A stretch of 64,000 nucleotides of DNA from contig NZ_CP096203.1 of assembly GCF_023195755.1 (NCBI RefSeq), forward strand, positions 1,860,001 to 1,924,000, given 5' to 3'. Made by a program: the position numbers and the translations under genes. A model generated the notes under the pieces. It did no database searches. It was not told the origin of the DNA and saw only the letters and a program-made list of their open reading frames with translations. Shown here one piece after another: positions 54,416 to 63,733 of this stretch (positions are counted from its first letter, which is position 1; every line of letters starts with the position of its first letter). This DNA comes from Chryseobacterium nepalense (GTDB lineage: Bacteria > Bacteroidota > Bacteroidia > Flavobacteriales > Weeksellaceae).

Positions 54416-55805
54416 AATCATATTTCTCTTTGCCATACTGTTTTGTGGAATGCTTTCAGCACAGGATTCACTGAAAATATCCGCAAAGGAATTTATTTCC
54501 ATTGTAAAAAATTACCATCCCTTAGCCCTAAAATATCAGCTTCAGAATAAAATTGCAACAGCAGAAATTACCAGCGCAAGAGGAAATTTCGATCCGGTTC
54601 TTGGCGGAAAGCTTGGAGAAAAAAACATTGACGGAATACAATACTATCGACAAAGGAATCTGGAGCTTGGCATCCCAACATGGTACGGGATTGATCTTAC
54701 GGCTAGCTACAACTACATAGATGGGGAAAAACTCAATAACAGCGATACTAAAGGCGGACTCTATCAGTTTGGGGTTACTGTTCCATTGGCTAAAAACCTT
54801 TTGTATGATAAAAGAAGAGCCATGCTGGAACAGGCTAAATACGCCCTGAAAATGACCGAAGCAGAACAGGCAGTTCTTACCAACGATCTCCTTCTGGAGG
54901 CCGAAAACACCTATTGGGAATGGGTCAAGAACTTTGAAATTTACCAGCTTCAGCGCAGAGCTGTTTTAATTAATGAAGAACGTCTTGAGCTCACAAAAAA
55001 GACATTTAATTTTGGTGAAAGGCCTGCCATTGATACCGTAGAAGCAGCCTCACAGCTACAGAGCTTCCGGCTTCAGGAGCGGGATGCCTTCCTGAATTTC
55101 GTGAAAAGCACACAGGATTTACAGCTTTTTTTATGGAAAGATAACAGAGATCTTTATGACTTGGCTGCTATGATTTATCCTTCAGATACAATGAGCAGCA
55201 GTGAAGCTTTCAATAACTTTGAAATGCTGATACAGCAGGTGGAAAATCAAAATCTGAGCGATCATTTTTCGCTACAATATTATTTTCAAAAACAAAATAT
55301 TCTTGAAAGCGAAAGAAGATTAAAATGGCAAAGCTTTCTTCCTAAGCTTGATTTTACCTATAATTTTTTTAACAAAGAAAATTACAGAGCAGATTACCTA
55401 CCGCTTTTTGACAATAATTTCCAATACGGACTGAAGCTGGAAATCCCTATTTTCCAAAGAGAGGCGAGAGCCAATTACCAGATTGCAAAACTTAAAATTG
55501 AACAAAACACATTGGATACCCAGGTGAAAAGAAGAGAACTTGAAACAAAAATCCTTACTTATAAAAATGAAGTGACTAACTATCATTCGCAGATTGATAT
55601 TGCTCGGGATAATCTTACAAATTACCAGCGGCTTCTTCAGGCTGAAGAGATCCGCTATAACAATGGGGAAAGCTCACTGTTCCTTATCAACTCAAGGGAA
55701 AATAAGATGATTGACGCTCAGGAAAAATTTATTCTTCTCAACAATAAATTCCTGAAAAGCTACAACAAACTAAAGTGGATGAAAGAAAATTTTCAGTTTA
55801 ATTAA
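54399..55805 (+). CDS. TolC-family outer-membrane factor
   Basis: About 468 residues from ATG 54399, which gives a signal peptide (MKNRNKIIFLFAILFCGMLSAQ); longer starts run into the HlyD gene. Helical repeats such as LLLEAENTYWEWVKNFEIYQLQRRA and EIRYNNGESSLFLINSRENKMIDAQEKF match the paired coiled-coil repeats of TolC proteins. It is the outer-membrane duct for the export system and the last gene of the operon. Confidence 0.9.
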   Translation: MKNRNKIIFLFAILFCGMLSAQDSLKISAKEFISIVKNYHPLALKYQLQNKIATAEITSARGNFDPVLGGKLGEKNIDGIQYYRQRNLELGIPTWYGIDLTASYNYIDGEKLNNSDTKGGLYQFGVTVPLAKNLLYDKRRAMLEQAKYALKMTEAEQAVLTNDLLLEAENTYWEWVKNFEIYQLQRRAVLINEERLELTKKTFNFGERPAIDTVEAASQLQSFRLQERDAFLNFVKSTQDLQLFLWKDNRDLYDLAAMIYPSDTMSSSEAFNNFEMLIQQVENQNLSDHFSLQYYFQKQNILESERRLKWQSFLPKLDFTYNFFNKENYRADYLPLFDNNFQYGLKLEIPIFQREARANYQIAKLKIEQNTLDTQVKRRELETKILTYKNEVTNYHSQIDIARDNLTNYQRLLQAEEIRYNNGESSLFLINSRENKMIDAQEKFILLNNKFLKSYNKLKWMKENFQFN

Positions 55806-55823
55806 AATTATTTAGGGAAAATC

Positions 55824-57101
55824 TTATTCCTCGGATAATTTTTCCGACTGGGAGCCAATAAACGGAATTTTCGGAGCCAGGAAATACCCGGTGAGACTTG
55901 CAAAAAGTATTGGAACGAAATAGGTAAAACCGGTTAATGTTCCCAGAATAATCGTTGTACTCATCGGCGTTCTGGTAACACAAGCGTTAATGGCAGCCAT
56001 GCAGCTCACAATGGCAAGCGTAGTATCAACAGATGGAAACAGCTGGTGGATGATTAACCCTAAAGTAGTCCCCACAAAAAAAAGCGGAATAATAAAGCCA
56101 CCTCTCCATCCGGAAGTTACCGTAATAGCAATAGCTAAAATTTTAAAAACCAAAACAACAATTAAAAAATTTAGCGCAAAATCACCATTGATCAGCTGAT
56201 TAATTTCATTATGCCCGAAATATCTTGTAATGGGAAAATAAAAAGCGATGATTCCGAGAATAACTCCGCCAACCAGGGTTTTAATGTAGATTGGAAATTT
56301 CCTGTATTCAAAAATGCGTTTGAAAAATTTCACCACAAAAATAAAAATCCATCCGAAAACAGTTCCGATAATCCCGAAAGCCGTTGCATAGGCAAAATCA
56401 TAAACTCCTGTATAATGATAGGCTTTCAGGTTCCAGGTGGCTCCTATTCCCAAGTGGATAATCAGTGCAAACATAAGATAACTGAAACAGCTTGCTACCA
56501 AAGCCGGAATAATTGCTTTGTAATATTCGACAGCATGCTTATGATGAAGGATTTCAAGGGAGAAAAGACTTCCGCCAAGCGGAGCCCCGAAAAGTGCCGT
56601 AAAACCGGAGGCCATTCCTGCAATACTGAGAGAACGCAGCTCTTCCCCTTTCAGTCTGAAAATTTTTCCGAGCCATGTTCCTGTAGAACCAGTAACCTGT
56701 ACCAACGGGGCTTCAGGTCCTAAACTCCCTCCCGATGCCACACAAAACAGGGAAGATAAGATCATGGAAGGATTGTTTTTAGGATCAAGTTTTCCTTTAT
56801 TGAAACGGATGTTATTAACAATAAGATGAATCTCACCCGGATCACCGATGAAATGAATAACCAGACCAGCCAGCAGACCACTTATTGCCATCGTAGGAAT
56901 TACCATCCATCCTTGAAATTCAGCTAAGAATTCCGTGAAATGTTCAAGGACAATCCAATACAACCCGGCAATTACACCGCCGACCAATCCTGTAATGGCC
57001 CACATGAAAAAAGTACGGCTGAACACAAACGGGTTAAACCGGATCGGCTGATCCAAAAGGTTGAATGTTCTTATAATACGCCGTCTTCTGTTGATTTTCA
57101 T
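55824..57101 (-). CDS. CLC-family chloride channel/transporter
   Basis: 425 residues, about ten to twelve hydrophobic segments. The CLC signature is GGSLGPEAPLVQ, retaining the gating Glu of the canonical GxEGP motif in the form GPEAP; other motifs are FTALFGAPLGGSLFSLEIL and GWRGGFIIPLFFVG. It moves chloride or fluoride. It converges with the TolC gene with 18 bases between stops. Confidence 0.92.
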   Translation of the reverse strand: MKINRRRRIIRTFNLLDQPIRFNPFVFSRTFFMWAITGLVGGVIAGLYWIVLEHFTEFLAEFQGWMVIPTMAISGLLAGLVIHFIGDPGEIHLIVNNIRFNKGKLDPKNNPSMILSSLFCVASGGSLGPEAPLVQVTGSTGTWLGKIFRLKGEELRSLSIAGMASGFTALFGAPLGGSLFSLEILHHKHAVEYYKAIIPALVASCFSYLMFALIIHLGIGATWNLKAYHYTGVYDFAYATAFGIIGTVFGWIFIFVVKFFKRIFEYRKFPIYIKTLVGGVILGIIAFYFPITRYFGHNEINQLINGDFALNFLIVVLVFKILAIAITVTSGWRGGFIIPLFFVGTTLGLIIHQLFPSVDTTLAIVSCMAAINACVTRTPMSTTIILGTLTGFTYFVPILFASLTGYFLAPKIPFIGSQSEKLSEE

Positions 57102-57222
57102 TTTAATTTATTTTTAAAATTACGATCATCATTTGTTGTTATAAGAATGACTATTTGAAAACTTTCATTGAATGAATCTTCAAAAACAAAAAGCATCGTT
57201 TCTTAAGATCGTATTGAGATGC

Positions 57223-57319
57223 TTCGACAAGCTCAGCATGACACTGCTAATACTACACGTTTCGACGCTCGCTTCGCTCGCGCCATAATTCAAATTATCC
57301 GCATATGAGCCTGTCGAAA
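57223..57319. repeat. REP-like inverted repeat
   Basis: TTCGACAAGCTCA (57223-57235) recurs inverted as TGAGCCTGTCGAAA (57306-57319), with a GC-rich GCTCGCTTCGCTCGC block between. It resembles the dispersed repeats frequent in Bacteroidetes intergenic DNA; I see only this copy in the window. Confidence 0.65.
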
Positions 57320-57337
57320 ACCTTAATAATTTAATGA

Positions 57338-57724
57338 TTATATTCTGTTTTTAGCAAAATAAAAAATAAGAAGTGTCCAGCTGAGGATCATCAAAAGACC
57401 TCCAAGCGGGGTGATGGGTCCAAGAAATTTAAGATTCATCCCGAAATAATCCTGCATGCTCAAACCGTAAATACTAAATGAGAAAAGCATAGTGCCGAAA
57501 ATCATCAGCCATGAAATCCAGTTTTCGGTTTTCGTTTCAAATTTTAAAATGTAACCGGCAATTAACAGGAAAAAGGCAGCGTACATTTGATAGCGTACCC
57601 CTGTTTCAAAACTTTCCAGTCTTTCCACAGAAAGGATTTTCTTTAAAGCGTGTGCTCCAAAGGCTCCTAAAATTACGGATAGCATACCGTATACCGCTCC
57701 AAAAATTAATGTTATTGTTTTCAT
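57338..57724 (-). CDS. DUF423 membrane protein
   Basis: 128 residues, four hydrophobic segments, with FGAFGAHALKKILSVERLESFETGVRYQMYAAFFLL-type sequence typical of DUF423 (segments GAFGAHALKK and YQMYAAFFLL). Function unknown. Its ATG overlaps the stop of the 51-residue ORF upstream as ATGA. Confidence 0.93.
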   Translation of the reverse strand: MKTITLIFGAVYGMLSVILGAFGAHALKKILSVERLESFETGVRYQMYAAFFLLIAGYILKFETKTENWISWLMIFGTMLFSFSIYGLSMQDYFGMNLKFLGPITPLGGLLMILSWTLLIFYFAKNRI

Positions 57725-57876
57725 TTATAATTTAAAATTTTGAATATTAATGACACGAGTCCGATTCCTATAAAAATCCAGGCAAATTTTTTATTTTGGG
57801 CAAAACCTGGATTTTTGGTTACTTTCAGAAATATTCCGAAAGCAAGCATCAATGCAGAGACAATAATTCCAAACAT
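57721..57876 (-). CDS. Small 51-residue membrane protein in the HMG-CoA reductase operon
   Basis: A short minus-strand frame from ATG 57876 to TGA 57721 encodes a protein with two hydrophobic helices (MFGIIVSALMLAFGIFL and FAWIFIGIGLVSLIF) and a polar linker. Its ATG overlaps the HMG-CoA reductase stop by one base (TAATG) and its own TGA overlaps the DUF423 start (ATGA). The exact coupling on both sides is strong evidence it is translated. Function unknown. Confidence 0.75.
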   Translation of the reverse strand: MFGIIVSALMLAFGIFLKVTKNPGFAQNKKFAWIFIGIGLVSLIFKILNYK

Positions 57877-59204
57877 TATTGCGCTCTCAACCTGTTAAAT
57901 TCAGAGATCACCTCGTGATGGCTTACCGTTTTATCTTTGAAATAGGTAACAAAATACTGCTTTTCTTGTTCTGTAGCTCCCATTTGATTAAGAATATTCA
58001 GCAAGTGCATTTTCATATGTCCTTTCTGAATTCCCGTGGTGATCAGAGAGCGTAATGCCCCAAAATTCTGTGCCAGTCCGGATACCGCCAAAATACTCAT
58101 TAATTCCTGCGCAGAAGGTTTTCCTAACAAAGCCAAAGAAAATTTTACCAAAGGATGAAGATTCGTAAGGCCGCCTACAACCCCCACTGAAATAGGAAGA
58201 TCAATCCAGAACCGGAAGATTCCGTTATCTGTTGTACAATGCGTTAAAGAAGAATATTTCCCGTTTCTCGCAGCATAAGCGTGTGCACAGGCTTCCGTTG
58301 CTCTAAAGTCATTTCCTGTCGCAATAACTACTGCATCTACCCCATTCATGATTCCTTTATTGTGGGTGGTAGCGCGGAAAGGTTCAATTTCAGCAATCGT
58401 AACTGCCTGTTTGAACTTCCATGCAAATTCTTCATTGGAAATTCCGCTGTCATCTTTCAGTTCATCAATCCTGCATGACACCTCAGCTCTTACGATACAG
58501 TCGGGTGTAAAATTGGAAAGAATATTCATCACAATCTGTAATGAATCTTTTTCTTCCCGGGTAAAATCTTCATTTTCTGCAACCTCCTGCTTCAAGGTCT
58601 TCCCGAATTGCTCCAGGCAGGAATTGATAAAATTCGCGCCCATGGAGTCTACCGTATCAAAGCTGGCCTTTAACTGGTAATAATTTGGCATTTCGGAGGT
58701 TTTATCAATTAATTTGATATCTAAAATTCCGCCGCCACGTTTCCGCATGTTTGCGGTAATATCTTCCGTAGTTTCAAAAAGTTTTTTCTTTAGCCTAAAG
58801 TTGAAAAAATGTAATAATTTATGGGATTCTACGTTAAATATAAAGTGCGTATGGCCAAGTTTTTCTGTGTTGATAATGGTTGTTTTAAAGCCACCTTTAT
58901 CAATCCAGAATTTTGCTGCTTTGGATGCTGCCGCTACCACAGAACTTTCTTCAACAGCCATAGGCAAAGCCAGCAATTTTCCGTCAATCAGAAAATTCGG
59001 GGCTATTCCGTACGGCATATAAAAGTTGGAAATGGTATTTTCAGAAAATTCTTCATGGAGTTTCTGAATTTCGGCATTATTGTTCCAGTATTGCTGTAAA
59101 ATCTGTTCGTAACTGCGATCGTCACTAAGGTATTCTGAGATAAGCCAATCGATTTTTCGCTGTTTGGAAAGTTTGGAAAAACCTTCAACCGGTTGATGAT
59201 TCAT
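57876..59204 (-). CDS. mvaA: Hydroxymethylglutaryl-CoA reductase, class II (degradative type)
   Basis: 442 residues. It interconverts HMG-CoA and mevalonate with NAD(P)H; in flavobacteria it feeds isoprenoid synthesis. Motifs: MAVEESSVVAAASKAAKFW, the NKGIMNGVDAVVIATGNDFRATEACAHA region (catalytic and coenzyme-binding), GGLTNLHPLVKFSLALLGKP, and a C-terminal flexible part with catalytic His (KMHLLNIL / VSHHEVI). First gene of a coupled run with the 51-residue protein and DUF423. Confidence 0.94.
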   Translation of the reverse strand: MNHQPVEGFSKLSKQRKIDWLISEYLSDDRSYEQILQQYWNNNAEIQKLHEEFSENTISNFYMPYGIAPNFLIDGKLLALPMAVEESSVVAAASKAAKFWIDKGGFKTTIINTEKLGHTHFIFNVESHKLLHFFNFRLKKKLFETTEDITANMRKRGGGILDIKLIDKTSEMPNYYQLKASFDTVDSMGANFINSCLEQFGKTLKQEVAENEDFTREEKDSLQIVMNILSNFTPDCIVRAEVSCRIDELKDDSGISNEEFAWKFKQAVTIAEIEPFRATTHNKGIMNGVDAVVIATGNDFRATEACAHAYAARNGKYSSLTHCTTDNGIFRFWIDLPISVGVVGGLTNLHPLVKFSLALLGKPSAQELMSILAVSGLAQNFGALRSLITTGIQKGHMKMHLLNILNQMGATEQEKQYFVTYFKDKTVSHHEVISEFNRLRAQ

Positions 59205-59277
59205 AGTATATCTTTAAAGAAATGTAAATATAGTGATTTTGTAACTTTCCGTTGTTGATAACTTCAATCGAAAAAGA

Positions 59278-59308
59278 TTGATATTTATCAATTTTGGAGC
59301 TAAATTTG
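59278..59308 (+). promoter_or_regulatory. Promoter of the radical-SAM gene
   Basis: TTG (59278-59280), 20 bases, TAAATTTG (59301-59308), 42 bases before the ATG at 59351. Confidence 0.7.
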
Positions 59309-59350
59309 AACCATTCATCTTATTCAACTTTAAGATAATCAATTAACAAT

Positions 59351-60610
59351 ATGAATTTTGACCGCCTGAAAGAAAAGCTTGAAATCCTTGCTGACGCAGC
59401 GAAATACGATGTATCCTGCTCCTCAAGCGGAGGTACGAGAAAAAATAAAAAGGGTGCTTTAGGAGACAGTTCCGTAAGTGGGATATGCCATACTTATACC
59501 GAAGACGGTCGTTGTGTTTCACTTTTAAAAATTCTGCTTACCAATCATTGTATTTATGATTGTGCCTATTGTGTTTCCAGAAGTTCGAATGATATCAAAA
59601 GAGCAGCTTTTACGGTAGAAGAAGTAGTAGATCTTACCATTAATTTTTACAGAAGAAATTATATCGAAGGGTTGTTTCTTAGCTCAGGGATTTTCAAAAA
59701 TGCAGACACCACGATGGAACGTCTGGTGAGAGTAGCTAAAAAGCTTCGTCTTGAAGAAAATTTCAATGGTTATATTCATTTAAAATCTATTCCCGGCGCA
59801 AGTGATGAGCTGATGCAGGAAGCCGCATTGTATGCAGACCGATTATCCATTAATCTTGAAATCCCCACGGAAAGCGGACTAAAACTTCTCGCTCCTGAAA
59901 AAAACCGTCAGGATATGCTGAATCCAATGAAATATATCCAAAACGGAATTGCCCAGTATAAAGATGAAAAGAAGATTTTCAGAAAAGTTCCGAAATTTGC
60001 TCCTGCGGGACAGTCTACCCAAATGATCGTGGGGGCAACCAATGAAAACGATCTTCAGATTATTAAAGTAGCGGATCATTTCTATAAAAATTTTAATCTG
60101 AAAAGAGTGTATTATTCGGGATATGTTCCGGTTTTGGAAGATAAACGGCTCCCTTCTTTAACGACAGAAGTTCCTATGCTCCGTGAAAACAGGCTTTATC
60201 AATCGGATTGGCTGATGCGGTTCTATGGCTTCAAAGCAGAAGAGATCCTTGATCCGAATATGCCTTTCCTCGATCTTGAAATGGATCCGAAAATGAGCTG
60301 GGCGCTTAGACACCTTGATCAGTTTCCGGTAAATCTCCAGACTGCCGATTACCAGATGATTTTAAGAATTCCGGGGATTGGTGTAAAAACAGCAAAAAAA
60401 ATTGTCAGTGCAAGACGTTTCCAGGTTCTTACGATGGATCATCTCAGCAAACTGGGTGCAGCGGTTAACCGCGCCCGGTATTTTATAGATTTTAATGCCG
60501 GAAATGCTTATCTAAAATATTTAACAGATAAAAATTTTAGAAAATTATTAATTGGCGGAAGTTCTTCGAAGTTTCATAATCAGTTTTCGCAGCAACTTAC
60601 TCTTTTTTAA
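59351..60610 (+). CDS. Radical-SAM protein, putative DNA modification/repair type
   Basis: 419 residues. The N-terminal region holds CIYDCAYC, a C-x3-C-x2-C cluster-binding motif, inside a radical-SAM barrel (RSSNDIKRAAFTVEE, GLFLSSGIFKNADTTMERL, NLEIPTESGLKLLAPEK). The C-terminus has a helix-hairpin-helix (ILRIPGIGVKTAKKIV) typical of DNA binding. This matches the group I recall as TIGR03916, named for DNA modification or repair but uncharacterised. It is paired with a DUF4130 gene 73 bases downstream, the usual partner. Confidence 0.85.
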   Translation: MNFDRLKEKLEILADAAKYDVSCSSSGGTRKNKKGALGDSSVSGICHTYTEDGRCVSLLKILLTNHCIYDCAYCVSRSSNDIKRAAFTVEEVVDLTINFYRRNYIEGLFLSSGIFKNADTTMERLVRVAKKLRLEENFNGYIHLKSIPGASDELMQEAALYADRLSINLEIPTESGLKLLAPEKNRQDMLNPMKYIQNGIAQYKDEKKIFRKVPKFAPAGQSTQMIVGATNENDLQIIKVADHFYKNFNLKRVYYSGYVPVLEDKRLPSLTTEVPMLRENRLYQSDWLMRFYGFKAEEILDPNMPFLDLEMDPKMSWALRHLDQFPVNLQTADYQMILRIPGIGVKTAKKIVSARRFQVLTMDHLSKLGAAVNRARYFIDFNAGNAYLKYLTDKNFRKLLIGGSSSKFHNQFSQQLTLF

Positions 60611-60683
60611 AGACAAATTGCATGAATATTCACAATTAACTCAAAAAATCCTAAACTTTAAAAAGACTAAAACTCTCTCACAA

Positions 60684-61442
60684 ATGACTACCCTACTCTA
60701 CGATGGCAGTTTCGACGGACTTTTTACCGCAGTATTTGAGATTTTTGAGTACCGCTATAAGGATGTGGAAATTATCAGCAGGGAAAGGTTTCATCAGGAA
60801 AATATTTTTGCTGAAATTCACGAAGTAATTACACAAAATGATAAATCTGAAAGAGTTTTAAATAAACTTGAAAAAAATATTGGCAAACAGGGTATTCACG
60901 AATTACTTAAAGTATATCTTTCCGAAGATCCGGAAGCAGAACAGCTTATTTTATCGGCCGTAAGACAGTCTATCAAACATCCGGATGAAAATATTCTTCA
61001 GAATTATGCTGATGAAGCCATCTTAAAAATATCTAAAATTTGTAAATCCGTAAGTCGGGAACGACACAGAATGACTGCTTTTGTACGATTTGAAAAAATG
61101 CAGGATGATGTGTTTTTTGCTAAAATAGACCCCGATTTCAATGTACTTCCGCTGATCAGGAAACATTTTAAAGACCGTTACCAGGATCAGAAATGGATGA
61201 TCTACGATTTACGCAGAAACTACGGACTCCTCTATGATCTGGAAACCTGCGACTTTTTTTATCCCGATGAAAAAATTGACCTCAATAAATATGAACAGAA
61301 ATTTCATGATCAGGAAAAAAATTACCAGACATTGTGGCAGCGGTATTTTATAAAAACCAATATTGTTGAAAGAAAAAATTTAAAATTGCATCTTCAGCAT
61401 GTTCCTAAACGGTACTGGAAATATTTAACGGAAAAATGGTAA
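60684..61442 (+). CDS. DUF4130 / TIGR03915-like DNA-metabolism protein
   Basis: 252 residues from ATG 60684 (an earlier frame overlaps the radical-SAM gene and has a poor start). MTTLLYDGSFDGLFTAVFEIFEYRY at the start and RERHRMTAFVRFEKMQDDVFFAKIDPDFNVLP in the middle are diagnostic. It has no uracil-DNA-glycosylase fusion. It is the standard partner of the radical-SAM protein; the chemistry is unknown. Confidence 0.85.
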   Translation: MTTLLYDGSFDGLFTAVFEIFEYRYKDVEIISRERFHQENIFAEIHEVITQNDKSERVLNKLEKNIGKQGIHELLKVYLSEDPEAEQLILSAVRQSIKHPDENILQNYADEAILKISKICKSVSRERHRMTAFVRFEKMQDDVFFAKIDPDFNVLPLIRKHFKDRYQDQKWMIYDLRRNYGLLYDLETCDFFYPDEKIDLNKYEQKFHDQEKNYQTLWQRYFIKTNIVERKNLKLHLQHVPKRYWKYLTEKW

Positions 61443-61575
61443 ATCACATTTTCTGCAGAAATGCTTCATCTTAACACTTTTGCAGGTATTTTCAAACATT
61501 CACGTTTTAGACGATTTAAATAATTTATATTCAAAACTCTTCTCAAGTTACTGTTATTATCTGAACTTGTTTTTG

Positions 61576-61583
61576 TAAATTTG
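61576..61583 (+). promoter_or_regulatory. -7 box TAAATTTG of pfkA-gap
   Basis: TAAATTTG, 20 bases before the pfkA ATG at 61604. Confidence 0.65.
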
Positions 61584-61603
61584 TGTTCGAAACTTTTTAC
61601 TAG

Positions 61604-62590
61604 ATGAAAGAGAGTGCTGTAAAAAAAATTGCAGTTCTTACCTCAGGAGGTGATGCTCCGGGTATGAATGCAGCATTGAGGGCGGTAGTGCGAACCGCAA
61701 ATTATTATGATATCGAATGCTACGGAGTAAGAGAAGGCTACAACGGCCTTATAAACGGAGATTTTCTCAAGATGGGTCCCCGTTCCGTAAAAAATATAAT
61801 CAACCAGGGCGGAACCATTCTAAAATCTGCCAGATCCATGGAGTTTAAAACCAAAGAAGGCCGCCAGAAAGCGTATGACCACTGTGTGAGACTTGGCATT
61901 GACGGATTGGTATGTATCGGCGGAGACGGAACTTTTACAGGGGCCAAAATCTTTAATGAAGAATTCGGGATCAGGGTAATTGGTATTCCGGGCACTATTG
62001 ACAATGATATTTTCGGAACCGATAATACGATTGGCTATGATACCGCCTTAAATACAGCTATGGATGCTATTGACAAAATCCGTGATACGGCAACTTCCCA
62101 TAACAGAGTTTTCTTTGTGGAAGTAATGGGCCGTGATGCCGGATTTATTGCGCTAAACAGCGGACTGGCAACAGGAGCTCTGGATATTTTAATCCCTGAA
62201 AGAAAAGACAGTATTGATGAACTGTTCACCAATTTCAGAAATGCCGAAAAAACGGGAAAAGCTTCTAGTATTGTGGTAGTAGCAGAAGGTGAAAAACTGG
62301 CAAATGTTTACGAACTGGCAGAAAAAACAAAGAAGGATTTTCCGGATTACGATATTCGCGTGGCTATTCTGGGACACATGCAGAGAGGAGGTTCTCCAAG
62401 CTGTGCAGACAGGGTTTTGGCAAGCAGACTGGGCTACGGCGCGGTAACGGGATTAATGGAAGGAAAAACCAACGTAATGGCCGGAATGCGTTCTAATGAT
62501 TTGGTATACACACCGATTGAAGAAGCCATTAAAAAACACAATGAAATCAATAAAGACCTTCTTTTGATTTCGAAAATTTTAGCAATCTAA
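61604..62590 (+). CDS. pfkA: ATP-dependent 6-phosphofructokinase
   Basis: 328 residues. It phosphorylates fructose 6-phosphate, the committed step of glycolysis. Motifs: VLTSGGDAPGMNAALRAVVR, GIDGLVCIGGDGTFTGA, GIPGTIDNDIFGTDNTIGYDTAL with the catalytic Asp, FFVEVMGRDAGFIAL and LGHMQRGGSPSCADR. The Gly in GGDGT (position of the ATP/PPi-determining residue) suggests an ATP-using enzyme. It precedes gap by 29 bases. Confidence 0.97.
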   Translation: MKESAVKKIAVLTSGGDAPGMNAALRAVVRTANYYDIECYGVREGYNGLINGDFLKMGPRSVKNIINQGGTILKSARSMEFKTKEGRQKAYDHCVRLGIDGLVCIGGDGTFTGAKIFNEEFGIRVIGIPGTIDNDIFGTDNTIGYDTALNTAMDAIDKIRDTATSHNRVFFVEVMGRDAGFIALNSGLATGALDILIPERKDSIDELFTNFRNAEKTGKASSIVVVAEGEKLANVYELAEKTKKDFPDYDIRVAILGHMQRGGSPSCADRVLASRLGYGAVTGLMEGKTNVMAGMRSNDLVYTPIEEAIKKHNEINKDLLLISKILAI

Positions 62591-62598
62591 TATTTTAA

Positions 62599-63624
<1,026 letters not shown>

Positions 63625-63649
63625 TTACTGGTAAATCATCAGCAATGAA

Positions 63650-63686
63650 TATAAAAACCTTCCCGCCGGGAAGGTTTTTATATTTT
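63650..63686. terminator. Terminator after gap
   Basis: A 16-base arm TATAAAAACCTTCCCG (63650-63665) is matched by its complement (63667-63682), T-rich on both strands; between convergent genes. Confidence 0.85.
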
Positions 63687-63733
63687 CGGACTGTTTAGTT
63701 ATCAAGGTCCCAGATAAATCATTAGTTAGTACA

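Noticed and set aside
543..55805. Linking the bacteriocin-like peptide to the ABC-HlyD-TolC operon
   Set aside because: They are 50 kb apart, and the ABC protein lacks a C39 peptidase domain needed to cut a GG leader.
56211..56723. 170-residue plus-strand ORF opposite the CLC gene
   Set aside because: It lies inside the CLC coding region on the other strand, with low-complexity composition and no family signature.
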